Shown here piece after piece: positions 1 to 8,050 of a stretch of 64,000 nt of DNA. A program made the position numbers and the translations under genes. The stretch lies in the NCBI GenBank assembly GCA_011390205.1, contig JAABSX010000008.1:1-64000 (forward strand), in the 5' to 3' direction. Positions within the stretch are counted from its first letter, which is position 1. Each line of letters opens with the position of its first letter. This DNA comes from Microscillaceae bacterium (GTDB taxonomy: Bacteria; Bacteroidota; Bacteroidia; Cytophagales; Microscillaceae). The notes under the pieces are model-generated. The model saw nothing but the letters and a program-made list of their open reading frames with translations, searched no databases and was not told where the DNA came from.

Positions 1-822
1 CTCTATGCTTGCCGAAGCCGCTCCTCCCCAAGCATTGCTCATGCCTATTAGATTAAGTGTAGCAGACATCCCTTTGTCTATTCTCAGGGCAGGTGGAGAG
101 ATAATCACCGCCCCTGCGGCAGCATCACCACCATATTCTACCGAGGCTGCTCCCTTGATAAGTGTAATGTCAGTAGCCAAAAAAGGGTCTATTTCGGGTG
201 CATGCTCCATACCCCATTGCTGCCCTTCTTGCCTGATGCCACTGTTGAGTATTTGTATTCGGTTGCTGTGCATGCCTTGTATTACGGGCTTGGAGATGCC
301 CTGCCCTGTCTGCAATACGCCTACTCCTGTAATTTCTTGCAAGATACCGCCAAGATTTTTCCCTTGCAGTCGGTCAAGTTCTTTTCCAGAAAGCGCTGCT
401 GTATTTTGGGTACTGGTTTCTTCTAGAGTGATTTTATCCTCTTGGATTTCTATCTGTTCTAAGTGGATGGTTTCATCCAATAGCTCCAAATCATAAATCA
501 ATAAAGCATGCCTGCTGACCACGATGATTTTGCTTTGGGGCTGAAAACCTACCGAACGAAACAAAAGTGTGTAGCTACCTGGGCAGAGTCCTTCAAAAAT
601 ATACCGTCCTTGCAGGTCTGTGCTGGCCCCCCTTTCAAGTTCTTTGAGCCAAATAGATACTCCTGGCAGTGATTGATGCTGTGTGTCATGCACTGTACCC
701 TCTATTTTTCCATCACAATCTTGTGCAAGACGCAATGCAGAAGAGGCTGTCTGGGCGATTGCTTGGCTTGAGAAGCAGCCCATGAGCAGTAGTAGATAAT
801 ATGTTTTTTGTACTTGCAACAT
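1..822 (-). CDS. TonB-dependent outer-membrane receptor, N-terminal part (cut by window edge)
   Basis: The minus strand is open from an ATG at 822 to the window edge, giving 274 residues with no stop. Residues 1-24 form a signal peptide ending AIAQ. Residues 38-125 look like a carboxypeptidase-regulatory-like beta-sandwich (LPGVSIWLKE, DLQGRYIFEGL, PGSYTLLF). The TonB plug follows from about 145 (GKELDRLQGKNLGGILQEIT, then GVGVLQTGQG). The stretch around residues 186-215 (HSNRIQILNSGIRQEGQQWG, then EHAPEIDPF) is typical of receptors resembling metal or siderophore transporters, so a metal ligand is possible but is inference. The barrel lies outside the window. Such receptors import ligands across the outer membrane using TonB/ExbBD energy. 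A tonB gene lies at 33662-34351 but is unlinked. Confidence 0.9.
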   Translation of the reverse strand, partial: MLQVQKTYYLLLLMGCFSSQAIAQTASSALRLAQDCDGKIEGTVHDTQHQSLPGVSIWLKELERGASTDLQGRYIFEGLCPGSYTLLFRSVGFQPQSKIIVVSRHALLIYDLELLDETIHLEQIEIQEDKITLEETSTQNTAALSGKELDRLQGKNLGGILQEITGVGVLQTGQGISKPVIQGMHSNRIQILNSGIRQEGQQWGMEHAPEIDPFLATDITLIKGAASVEYGGDAAAGAVIISPPALRIDKGMSATLNLIGMSNAWGGAASASIE

Positions 823-888
823 TGTTTCACAAAGCTAATCCAAATGCAACAATATTGCAAAAATAAAATTATTTTTTTCTTATTTTCA

Positions 889-916
889 CAAAAGTACAAA
901 GCTTTTTTGTGTGCAA
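889..916 (-). promoter_or_regulatory. Bacteroidota-type promoter upstream of the left-edge receptor
   Basis: On the minus strand TTG (916-914) is followed by 17 bases and TACTTTTG (896-889), matching the Bacteroidota TTG/TAnnTTTG promoter pattern. It lies 66 bases upstream of the receptor ATG at 822. A further TAnnTTTG word at 865-858 (TATTTTTG) has no well-spaced -33 box. Confidence 0.5.
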
Positions 917-1011
917 TGTTTTAAAAGACTATAGCCTCTCACAGTGATTCATTATTTGACAAAGTAGTTTTTTGTAGCTATTTTTAAATTTGAAATTAAA
1001 AACCGTAAATT

Positions 1012-1818
1012 ATGAATTCTATGAAAACAACAGATGCAGGGCAAAAAATATTGGTAGAAAGGCAAGGAAGAGTGAAGATTATTACGCTCAATCATCCTAA
1101 AGCCAAAAATGCTGTCAGTGAAGAGGCTTCCATTGCACTCAGGCATGCCATTGCGGAGTCTTATACAGATGATACTAGGGTGATTATCTTGACAGGTGCA
1201 GAGGGTAACTTCTGCAGTGGTGCTGACTTAGGAGGAGGGGCGATGATGAACCCCAAAGAGTATGATGTAGCTGGTTATCTCAAAGAATCCGTCAATCCGA
1301 TTGTGCTGGGGCTACGCAACAGCAATATCCCTGTAATAGCAAAAGTGCGTGGTGTGGCAGCGGGCTTAGGGGCTAATTTTGCCTTGGCTTGTGATATGGT
1401 GTTTGCTACCCCTGATGTGATGTTTAGCCAAATATTTACCAATATTGGGCTGTCAAGTGATGGAGGGGGCTCTTATTTTTTGCCGAGAATCGTAGGCTAC
1501 AAAAAAGCATTTGAACTTATGGCTACAGCCGCCAAAGTAACGGCACAAGAAGCACTTCAATATGGAATGATTAATCAAATTATTGAAGATGATAAAATAG
1601 ACGATTTTGTGCTACAGCTTGCCAATCAGCTTGCCGATGGCCCTTTTGTTGCCATTCAGCAGACTAAAGCCAATCTCCGTGAAGGGGAAAAAGGCAGCCT
1701 AGAATCTACCCTTGAGCTAGAAGCAGATAACCAAGCCAATAATTTTCAGACACAAGATTTTATCGAGGGTGTAATGGCCTTTTTGCAAAAACGAAAACCT
1801 AACTTTACAGGAGAATAA
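1012..1818 (+). CDS. Enoyl-CoA hydratase/isomerase (crotonase) family, PaaG-like
   Basis: This 268-residue protein has the crotonase fold. The oxyanion-hole segments are FCSGADL (67-73) and GVAAGLGANFALACD (114-128). At the first catalytic position, where hydratases have Glu in a QPE motif, it has QIF (140-142). Instead it carries Asp150 in GLSSDGGGSYFLPR, the arrangement of PaaG, whose Asp does isomerase chemistry. The second position (Glu168 in KKAFELM) is acidic. This favours an isomerase over a classical hydratase; the acyl-CoA substrate is unknown. A second ATG four codons in (1021) is an equally good start. It appears to be monocistronic, and three inverted repeats follow it. Confidence 0.85.
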   Translation: MNSMKTTDAGQKILVERQGRVKIITLNHPKAKNAVSEEASIALRHAIAESYTDDTRVIILTGAEGNFCSGADLGGGAMMNPKEYDVAGYLKESVNPIVLGLRNSNIPVIAKVRGVAAGLGANFALACDMVFATPDVMFSQIFTNIGLSSDGGGSYFLPRIVGYKKAFELMATAAKVTAQEALQYGMINQIIEDDKIDDFVLQLANQLADGPFVAIQQTKANLREGEKGSLESTLELEADNQANNFQTQDFIEGVMAFLQKRKPNFTGE

Positions 1819-1869
1819 ATCACCTGAAAGAATTGAGGTAAAAACATACGATGCCGTGGTGGCGTAAAC

Positions 1870-1902
1870 AGTGTTTCTGTGGTCAATCCCACAGAAAACA
1901 CT
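1870..1902 (+). terminator. Hairpin downstream of the crotonase gene
   Basis: AGTGTTTCTGTGG pairs with CCACAGAAAACACT (one bulged A) across a six-base loop. There is no T-run, so it is either a weak terminator or an mRNA 3'-end hairpin. Confidence 0.45.
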
Positions 1903-1940
1903 AACCTAAATACACCACCTCCGTATAAAAATTATCAAAG

Positions 1941-1964
1941 ACAGATGAGAATACCCTCATCTGT
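1941..1964 (+). repeat. Perfect 9-bp hairpin in the 1819-2038 spacer
   Basis: ACAGATGAG and CTCATCTGT form a perfect stem around a six-base loop, 38 bases after the previous hairpin. There is no T-run. Confidence 0.45.
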
Positions 1965-1987
1965 CCGCACCCAAAATTAAAGCACAT

Positions 1988-2020
1988 CCATAAATACGGC
2001 ATTGAATGGTTTATTTATGG
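1988..2020 (+). repeat. 9-bp inverted repeat just upstream of the SpoIIE-type gene
   Basis: CCATAAATA (1988-1996) and TATTTATGG (2012-2020) are perfect inverted repeats with a 15-base centre. They end 18 bases before the ATG at 2039, so they could be an operator or a 5'-UTR hairpin of the downstream gene. Confidence 0.4.
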
Positions 2021-2038
2021 GTTAATTAACGTACAAAA

Positions 2039-3829
2039 ATGACTAGGATAACTTATTGTGTGTTTGTGATAATGCTTTGCTTATCAGGCACTTACAGCAG
2101 TCTCAATGCCCAGACATCTGAGAAAATCTATCGTGTAGGGCTTTTTCAAGACAAGCCTCTCTGCTTTCAAGACAGTGACGGAGGGCTAAAAGGCATTTAT
2201 ATAGACATCTTGGAGCATGTAGCCTTGCAGCAGGGCTGGAAATTTAAGTACATCTATAACCCCTCTTTCGAAAAAAACTTAGAAAACCTAAAGGCTGGCA
2301 AAATAGACATTATGGTTTCTATTGGTTACTCCGAAGAGCGGGCAGAGATTTTTGATTTTACCCAAGAAACCGTCATGACTAACTGGGGGGAGGTATTCGT
2401 ACATAAGGATTCTACCCTTCGCTCTATTATCAATCTGGCAGATAAAAAAGTGGCAGTCATGAAAGGAAATATCTACTATGAAGGCAGCCACGGACTCAAA
2501 AATACTGCAGAGCAGTTTAACCTTAATATCAATTTTGTAGAAACTACTTCTTATGAAGAAGTAATGAAAATGATAGATGAGCAAAGTGTGGACGCAGGGC
2601 TTATCAGTGTGCTATACGGAGATATGCACAAATCAGAATACGAAGTAGAAGGCACACCCATTGTATTTCATCCAATAGAATTACGGTTTGCACTTGCAAA
2701 GGGAAACCCTGACAACGCTTCTATCATCAAAGCATTGGACTCCGAAATGCGTAAAATGGTGGCTGATGAAAATTCTGTCTATTATCAATCACAAGCACGC
2801 TGGCTCAACCGCACCTCTAGCACAACCAATTACAAGTGGCTCATCATGGGTCTGGGCATCGTGGCCGGTATTGCTGTTTTATTCGTGGTTTTGAGCTTTG
2901 TGCTCAATCAGCAAGTAAAAAAACGCACTGTGGAGCTGGTCAAGCGTAACTTAGAGATTGAAGACCTCAATACCAATCTTGAATTTAAAGTACAAGCACG
3001 GACAATGGAGGTCATCCAGCAAAAGGAAGAGATAGAAGCAAAAAGACAGGCATTGGAGACCGCCAACAAGCATATGCGGGATAGCATCAATTATGCCCGT
3101 AATATTCAAGAAGCTATTTTGCCGAAGCAAACCAAAATCACAAATTATATCCCTGAGCATTTTGTATTTTCACTGCCAAGAGATATTGTAAGTGGTGATT
3201 TTCACTGGTTTGCCCATGATGAAAACACAGGAAAAGCATTGCTGGCTGTGGCAGATTGCACAGGGCATGGTGTGCCTGGGGCGTTTATGTCTATGCTTGG
3301 TAAATCTTCTTTAGATTACATCATTCACGAAAAAGCCGCTGCTCGCCCTGCTGATATTCTTACACACTTGCAGGCAGATGTTTATCGTGCCTTAGAAAAC
3401 CAAGCCAAAGACGGTATGGACATTGCCATCTGTAGCTTTGATTTTAAGAATCTACTTGTAGAGTTTTCAGGTGCGCAAAGTGCCCTCTTTTTGGTGAGAG
3501 GAGGCAAAGTAACGACCATCAAAGGCAATAAATTTCCCATTGGGGGCAGTGTAAAGCATTACAAAGCCGAACGTAACTATGAGCAGCACAGCATAGCATT
3601 ACGCCCTGATGATGTACTTTATATGAGTTCGGATGGATTTTCAGACCAATTTGGAGGCCCTGAGAATAGAAAATATGGAGCGAAACAATTTAGGGAATTG
3701 CTGGAGAGAATCCATCACTTGCCTATGGAAGCGCAGAAAGAGGCTTTTTATGAAGAACACAAAAACTGGAAAATGTCTCAAAAGCAAATAGATGACATTC
3801 TCGTAACGGGTGTAAGAGTAACCGCCTAG
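2039..3829 (+). CDS. Periplasmic-binding-domain sensor with a SpoIIE-type PP2C phosphatase
   Basis: 596 residues. A signal peptide (1-24, ending LNAQ) precedes an SBP_bac_3-type binding domain (about 30-258), seen in GLFQDKPLCFQD, IDILEHVA and KIDIMVSIGYSEERAEIFDF. One membrane helix follows (about 267-289), then a coiled coil (295-345), then a SpoIIE/PP2C phosphatase domain entered through NYARNIQEAILP (351-362). Metal-binding acidic residues are visible: D387 (SGDFHW), D406 (AVADCTGHGVPG), and the C-terminal DGFSDQ and IDDILVTG motifs. The expected role is to turn periplasmic ligand binding into dephosphorylation of a cytoplasmic partner, classically an anti-sigma-factor antagonist. No such partner is nearby. 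The ligand may be an amino acid, judging from the SBP_bac_3 family. Confidence 0.9.
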   Translation: MTRITYCVFVIMLCLSGTYSSLNAQTSEKIYRVGLFQDKPLCFQDSDGGLKGIYIDILEHVALQQGWKFKYIYNPSFEKNLENLKAGKIDIMVSIGYSEERAEIFDFTQETVMTNWGEVFVHKDSTLRSIINLADKKVAVMKGNIYYEGSHGLKNTAEQFNLNINFVETTSYEEVMKMIDEQSVDAGLISVLYGDMHKSEYEVEGTPIVFHPIELRFALAKGNPDNASIIKALDSEMRKMVADENSVYYQSQARWLNRTSSTTNYKWLIMGLGIVAGIAVLFVVLSFVLNQQVKKRTVELVKRNLEIEDLNTNLEFKVQARTMEVIQQKEEIEAKRQALETANKHMRDSINYARNIQEAILPKQTKITNYIPEHFVFSLPRDIVSGDFHWFAHDENTGKALLAVADCTGHGVPGAFMSMLGKSSLDYIIHEKAAARPADILTHLQADVYRALENQAKDGMDIAICSFDFKNLLVEFSGAQSALFLVRGGKVTTIKGNKFPIGGSVKHYKAERNYEQHSIALRPDDVLYMSSDGFSDQFGGPENRKYGAKQFRELLERIHHLPMEAQKEAFYEEHKNWKMSQKQIDDILVTGVRVTA

Positions 3830-3841
3830 GGCTGCGGATTT

Positions 3842-4570
3842 TTAGTTTTTGGGGAGGATAAAAGCAAGTATGATGTACAGGGGGACTGGAGAGCCTGCCC
3901 CAAAAAATGTACTGACGATGAATGCCACTCGAATCCAAGTAGGGTCTATCCCAAAATATTCTGCAATGCCTCCGCATACACCGAATATTTTTTTATCTCG
4001 GTTTGATTTTTTTAGCCGTCTATTGCCATCAAATTTCAATGCTTCTTGCAGAAAAGGGTCTTTAGCTTTGACATCATTCTTTATTTTCTCGAATTCTTTG
4101 TTGATTCCCTTAAAATTAGAAAAGGGGTCTGTAGTGCGGTATTTGCTCAGTCCTTTGTTAAGTTCGCTTGCCAATCGAAAAGAGGCATCGTGGTGAGGAT
4201 TGACTTGCAAGGCTTTTTTAGCATATAATTTTGCTTGGTTAAAATCTTCTTTGTCTCCTTTGCTGAGCCACCTGTGTTTGTAGGCATTGGCTATCCCGAA
4301 GAGTGCATCCAGATGATTGGGAGAAAGTGAGAGTGCATGTCTAAATTCTTCTATGGCACTTTCCCAGTCTTCATAGCGACTGTAGCCTTTGCCCCTTGCT
4401 ACATAGTCAGACATTTTTTTATGGATAAGATGGATATCCTCCTCATCCATGCCTAAATCATACGCAATACGCTTCATTTCTTGCTCATCAAGAGGTCTTT
4501 CTTTCTGCTCTTCTTGTATTCGGAGCAGTGTCTGTATGTAGGCCTCAATCATGTTTTCTGATTCACTCAT
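3842..4570 (-). CDS. TPR-like protein with a C-terminal PspC membrane domain
   Basis: 242 residues. The N-terminal 80 residues are helical and charged. Residues 85-165 look like TPR repeats (YEDWESAIEEFRHALSLSPN, HLDALFGIANAYKHR, AKLYAKKALQVNPHHDASF). The C-terminal 60 residues (about 183-242) are a PspC domain: RDKKIFGVCGGIAEYFGIDP, then TWIRVAFIVSTFFGAG and a hydrophobic end PLYIILAFILPK. PspC domains sit in the inner membrane and are associated with envelope-stress responses, while TPRs recruit partners, so a membrane stress adaptor is a reasonable inference. The gene converges on the SpoIIE-type gene with a 12-bp gap and no visible terminator. Confidence 0.85.
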   Translation of the reverse strand: MSESENMIEAYIQTLLRIQEEQKERPLDEQEMKRIAYDLGMDEEDIHLIHKKMSDYVARGKGYSRYEDWESAIEEFRHALSLSPNHLDALFGIANAYKHRWLSKGDKEDFNQAKLYAKKALQVNPHHDASFRLASELNKGLSKYRTTDPFSNFKGINKEFEKIKNDVKAKDPFLQEALKFDGNRRLKKSNRDKKIFGVCGGIAEYFGIDPTWIRVAFIVSTFFGAGSPVPLYIILAFILPKN

Positions 4571-4969
4571 GCCTTTTTTATGGTATATTTTACAAATAAA
4601 GGTAATTAAAAAATTTTGTGCAAATTGCGTCTGTCTTATTTATGGGCTATTTTTATGTGTCTTAATTTATTGGAGAATTGGCAGATGCCTTGCTTTCTAA
4701 AATTTATTTTAAAAATGAATATTTTTTGATGCGTATCGTACCTCCAGAGGAATTTTATTTTTGTAGAAATACCTGATATGCTCAAACCTGAACGCTACAA
4801 GGGTGAGATAATTTGTCATACATATTTCATTCTCACAGGGTAGTTACAATGGGTTTTCCAAATCTCCGATTAACTTATTTAGCAGTGTATTTGGCACAAG
4901 TATTATTTTTGCTGCCTTGTATTCATAAAAATAAATCGTTTGGTGGATTGTTTTGGGGAGTAGTCAGAT
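4571..4969. other. Intergenic stretch without a supported gene
   Basis: About 400 AT-rich bases between two minus-strand genes. A TAnnTTTG word (4756-4763, plus strand) has no -33 partner and no recognisable gene behind it. An open frame at 4813-5022 has no family features and runs antisense into the hydrolase end. Confidence 0.5.
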
Positions 4970-5764
4970 TTATTTCACAAATTCAGATGGATTGGCCAAA
5001 AAAGCCAATGATATTCTGTTAAACTCTTCGGTTTGGTCTATATTGACTACGTGCCCTGAGTTTTTGACTATCTCTAAAGCGGAGTACTGATGTACTTTGA
5101 CGATTTGCTGCACTTGCGGCAAGAACATGTGGTCTTCCTCCCCCATGATGTATAGTGTAGGAATGTTAAGTTCTTTTTCATTAAAATACCTGAGCAGGGG
5201 ATTTACCTCGCTTGTAAGCTGATACCAGCGCAAAAATTCTTTTTGGTAGAGGCGCTTGGCTTGCTCTATAAACATTAGCCTAGAGTGTCTGTGCCTACTT
5301 CGGGGCATAATGACCCATGCAAAGAAACTATATATCCACATATAAGGCACATATCTTTTGAGTTTGTTGCCCAGATACATCAATATTTTGGAGCGTACAT
5401 TGAGCCTAATGATGGCACCACCGAGTGTCATCGTTTTGATTCGCTCGGGCTCTAGCTCGGCGATGGTTCGGATGATGATGCTCGCCAGTGAGATTCCTAC
5501 AAAGTGAGCCGATTGGATGTTGTTATGATTCATCACCTCTAAAATGTCTTTGCTTACATCCTTAAAAGTGTATTGATTCTTTAAATACCCTTGCAAAAAG
5601 TGTTTAGAACGCCCATGCCCTCTGAGGTCTAGCAGTAAGACATTGTATTTTGCCTTGAATGCACGGATTTGTCTGTGCCAAATAGAAGAACTTCCTCCTG
5701 CACCGTGCACAAAAATAACCCAATCTTTGTCAGGGCCAAGTTCATATTTTTTATGATAAAGCAT
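4970..5764 (-). CDS. Alpha/beta-fold hydrolase
   Basis: 264 residues, a typical single-domain alpha/beta hydrolase. Visible are the oxyanion segment VIFVHGAGGSS, the strand LLLDLRGHGRS, a nucleophile elbow GISLAS (Gly-x-Ser-x-Ala, where the usual last residue is Gly), the acid loop IMGEEDHMF and the histidine in NSGHVVNIDQ. No signal peptide is visible, so it is probably cytoplasmic. The substrate cannot be told from sequence; the helical cap region (about 130-190) is basic and aromatic. It stands alone, with long AT-rich spacers on both sides. Confidence 0.85.
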   Translation of the reverse strand: MLYHKKYELGPDKDWVIFVHGAGGSSSIWHRQIRAFKAKYNVLLLDLRGHGRSKHFLQGYLKNQYTFKDVSKDILEVMNHNNIQSAHFVGISLASIIIRTIAELEPERIKTMTLGGAIIRLNVRSKILMYLGNKLKRYVPYMWIYSFFAWVIMPRSRHRHSRLMFIEQAKRLYQKEFLRWYQLTSEVNPLLRYFNEKELNIPTLYIMGEEDHMFLPQVQQIVKVHQYSALEIVKNSGHVVNIDQTEEFNRISLAFLANPSEFVK

Positions 5765-6048
5765 ATTTGAGTTTCTGTTTAATTAAAAGCCTTTGTTTTG
5801 TAGATGCTGTCTAAAAATAATGAAACGTATGGGTGATGCCAATTCGTTCAACACCGTAACTTTATCTTTAAATGATAAAGCGCAAGTAACTGCTCAAAAC
5901 CAGCCTACAGCAAATTAGCCATGTAAATAAATGATAATCAGCACGTTAAGCACTCTTTGAGCATCAATTTTAAATTATCTGTTTACTTATACATTCAAAG
6001 CTTTGTTATTAAAACAAATTTAGTGAATTAGCTACAGAAATCAGCATT

Positions 6049-6588
6049 TTAATAGGTTTTTATATAGTGCATACACACTTTTTTATTTTCTATCATTCTT
6101 CTAATCTCTTCTATGTTTGCACTCTGTGCCTGTGCTTGGCTACCGATGATGAGTATGAGGAGCTGCTGATGTGTATATTTTCGCTCTAGATACAGGTCTA
6201 TTTGCCCTAAAAGCCTGTTTCTTTCATTGCTTTTTCGGAGCATCTCAGCGAGTTTGATTTCTATGCCGAGTTTTCCCTCTGCCAGGTCTATGTCTATGCG
6301 TTCTCTTGCGTAAGCTTTTCCACCTACGAGTGCTTGTGTCTGCACTTGCTGAAATTTACTTTGGAGTATCTTGGCTACTCTTTCTTCGGCTTCGCTTTCA
6401 CTAGATTCTTGGCTGATTCTGAGCAAATGCTGTTTTTTGTCGAGGTGTCTAATCACATTGGCTATAATGGGCAGACGCTGGTACTGGCTATACCAAGTGA
6501 GTGCATAATGTACCAAAAGTGCAGCTGCTATGAGCAGAGCAAGATAAACCAACAGATGAAATAGGAAATAAGCCAAAAGTATGTTCAT
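6049..6588 (-). CDS. Membrane-anchored protein with a PD-(D/E)XK nuclease-like domain
   Basis: Starting at the ATG at 6588 gives 179 residues; an upstream ATG at 6666 would add 26 basic residues. From 6588 the N-terminus is a hydrophobic segment (MNILLAYFLFHLLVYLALLI), probably one or two membrane helices. The soluble part has the order of a PD-(D/E)XK fold: a helix with a Glu (SEAEERVAKIL), a strand with Asp (RERIDIDLAEG), then GIEIKLA giving E-x-K nine residues on, and a later helix with LLGQIDLYL matching the Q motif. No family name was recognised. Nuclease activity is inferred from motifs only. It has no obvious operon partner; the divergent neighbour is a CPBP-type protein. Confidence 0.7.
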   Translation of the reverse strand: MNILLAYFLFHLLVYLALLIAAALLVHYALTWYSQYQRLPIIANVIRHLDKKQHLLRISQESSESEAEERVAKILQSKFQQVQTQALVGGKAYARERIDIDLAEGKLGIEIKLAEMLRKSNERNRLLGQIDLYLERKYTHQQLLILIIGSQAQAQSANIEEIRRMIENKKVCMHYIKTY

Positions 6589-6764
6589 TATGAATGCGTG
6601 AATTATATACCATTTTTTGATAGTTTTGCCTCCTGAAAAAAGCCTAAAAATCACTCTTAGGTACATCTAGTAAAAAAGTGCAACATTCCTTTGAGTGATT
6701 TAAAAAAACATGCTTGTAAGGTCAAGTAGTTAATTTAACTTAGCAATTTATAATTTTTTAACGA

Positions 6765-7694
6765 TTGAAGCAAATTATTGAATTTCTTTCTGTTTATTTA
6801 AGAGCTTACAAAGCTCTTGGTTTTTGGCTTGGGTGGCTTTTTTTTCTGGCTTTATCGTTATTTTTGCGTTATGCAGGCGTATTTGACCCAGACTTTGTAG
6901 GGTATTCTTATCCTTTTTGGGGGCAATTATTTTTTTATGTAATTCCTTATTTTTTTTCGGTTTGCTGGTGGTATTTTTGGTATGGTGAAGGAAAGATTTT
7001 CGGAAATGCTGGATTTTGGCTTGTCAGTCTGTTGATTCTGGGGGTGCTCTACAGCAATAATTTTTCACTTTCTTATGAATTTTATTTACCTGCACCTGAG
7101 GAAGGGCGTTTTTGGCTTAAGAAAATAGGATTTAACCTTCACAGTATATTCTTTTATTTATCTGCTCCATTGCTGTATGGATTTGTTAAGAATGAGCTAG
7201 GCAGCACTCGTTTTTATGGCTGCACACGCCGTCATTTTGATTTTTCGCCTTATTTCTGGATGCTTATTTTGATGTTTCCCTTGTTGTTTTGGAGTTCTTT
7301 TCAGCCTAGTTTTTGGGTGGCTTATCCTCGCTATCGCCCTGATGTCTGGGAGGCAAGTCAGGGAATCTCACCGTGGCTCACTGTGGGGCTTTATGAGCTA
7401 AGCTATGTGCTGCAGTTTGTGGCTCTTGAGATATTTTTTAGGGGTTTTATCGTGTTCGGATTGGGCAAATATATGGGCAAGGCATCCGTTTTTCCGATGG
7501 TGGCCGTATATACTTTCTTGCATTTTTACAAGCCCTTGCCAGAGACGCTTGGGTCTATCTTTGGGGGCTTTGTTTTGGGGGTGGTTGCTTGGAAATCTCG
7601 CAGCGTGCTGGGCGGGGTAATCGTGCACATAGGCATTGCTCTGATGATGGAGCTGCTGGCCTTTTTGCAGTTGTATTTTCGAGCTTTGCTCTGA
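6765..7694 (+). CDS. CPBP-family intramembrane protein (Rce1/Abi-like), TTG start
   Basis: 309 residues, very rich in aromatic and aliphatic residues, with about eight membrane segments. The C-terminal third matches the CPBP family: ALEIFFRGF (220-228) is motif 1, FLHFYKPLPE (251-260) is motif 2, and GGVIVHIG (283-290) is the second-histidine motif. Family proteases usually have EExxxR and HxxxN. Here the first Glu is Leu221 and the final Asn is Ala292, while E222, R226, H253 and H288 remain. It may therefore be a variant or non-proteolytic member. An in-frame TAA lies directly before codon 1 and the next ATG is far inside the gene, so TTG at 6765 is the probable start. Confidence 0.8.
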   Translation: MKQIIEFLSVYLRAYKALGFWLGWLFFLALSLFLRYAGVFDPDFVGYSYPFWGQLFFYVIPYFFSVCWWYFWYGEGKIFGNAGFWLVSLLILGVLYSNNFSLSYEFYLPAPEEGRFWLKKIGFNLHSIFFYLSAPLLYGFVKNELGSTRFYGCTRRHFDFSPYFWMLILMFPLLFWSSFQPSFWVAYPRYRPDVWEASQGISPWLTVGLYELSYVLQFVALEIFFRGFIVFGLGKYMGKASVFPMVAVYTFLHFYKPLPETLGSIFGGFVLGVVAWKSRSVLGGVIVHIGIALMMELLAFLQLYFRALL

Positions 7695-7703
7695 ATTTAT
7701 TTT

Positions 7704-8036
7704 TTATAAAAATACAATATTTTTGATACGCTCTTGTGCTATTTTATGGTTAATATCTTTGATAATCTGTGTTTTAGACATCATCAGTTCATTTTTGAGT
7801 GAAGCAGAAGCCAGTTTCACAAAAAGTTTGTCTTCTTGCATAAATATTTTTTTGGTACGCTTGCTGACCAGCTCTCCGAGTGTGCTTTCCCAAGCTTCTA
7901 GGATTTCTACTTCCGTGAATTTTTTTTCTAGTTGGTAGGTTTTGACCAGTTCATTGACCACATTTTTAATGCTAGAAGCCTCTGTTTGTGGAGCTTTGGA
8001 GTGCCGCTCTAGGTCAAGGTTATATTGTTTTTGCAC
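7704..8036 (-). CDS. DUF721 (DciA-like) protein
   Basis: 110 residues matching the small DUF721 family: SIKNVVNELVKTYQLEKKF, then VEILEAWESTLGELVSKRT and the C-terminal LFVKLASASLKNELMMSKTQ. DciA-type relatives load the replicative helicase in many bacteria lacking DnaC, so a replication role is likely but not proven for this short form. It lies 14 bp downstream of recF and is almost certainly co-transcribed, a pairing frequent in Bacteroidota. It converges on the CPBP gene with a 9-bp gap. Confidence 0.88.
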   Translation of the reverse strand: MQKQYNLDLERHSKAPQTEASSIKNVVNELVKTYQLEKKFTEVEILEAWESTLGELVSKRTKKIFMQEDKLFVKLASASLKNELMMSKTQIIKDINHKIAQERIKNIVFL

Positions 8037-8050
8037 AGTTTATGGGTAGT

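Noticed and set aside
5-496. Plus-strand open frame of 163 codons at the left edge
   Set aside because: It lies antisense to the receptor gene, which has a signal peptide and recognisable domains in the minus strand. The plus frame has no family features.
2021-2032. GGTTAATTAACG word shared with the end of dps (36587-36598)
   Set aside because: A 12-base AT-rich partial palindrome occurring twice in 64 kb is not remarkable, and one copy includes the dps stop codon.
4813-5022. Open frame of 69 codons in the spacer before the alpha/beta hydrolase
   Set aside because: No family or domain pattern, and it overlaps the 3' end of the hydrolase on the other strand. Treated as chance.
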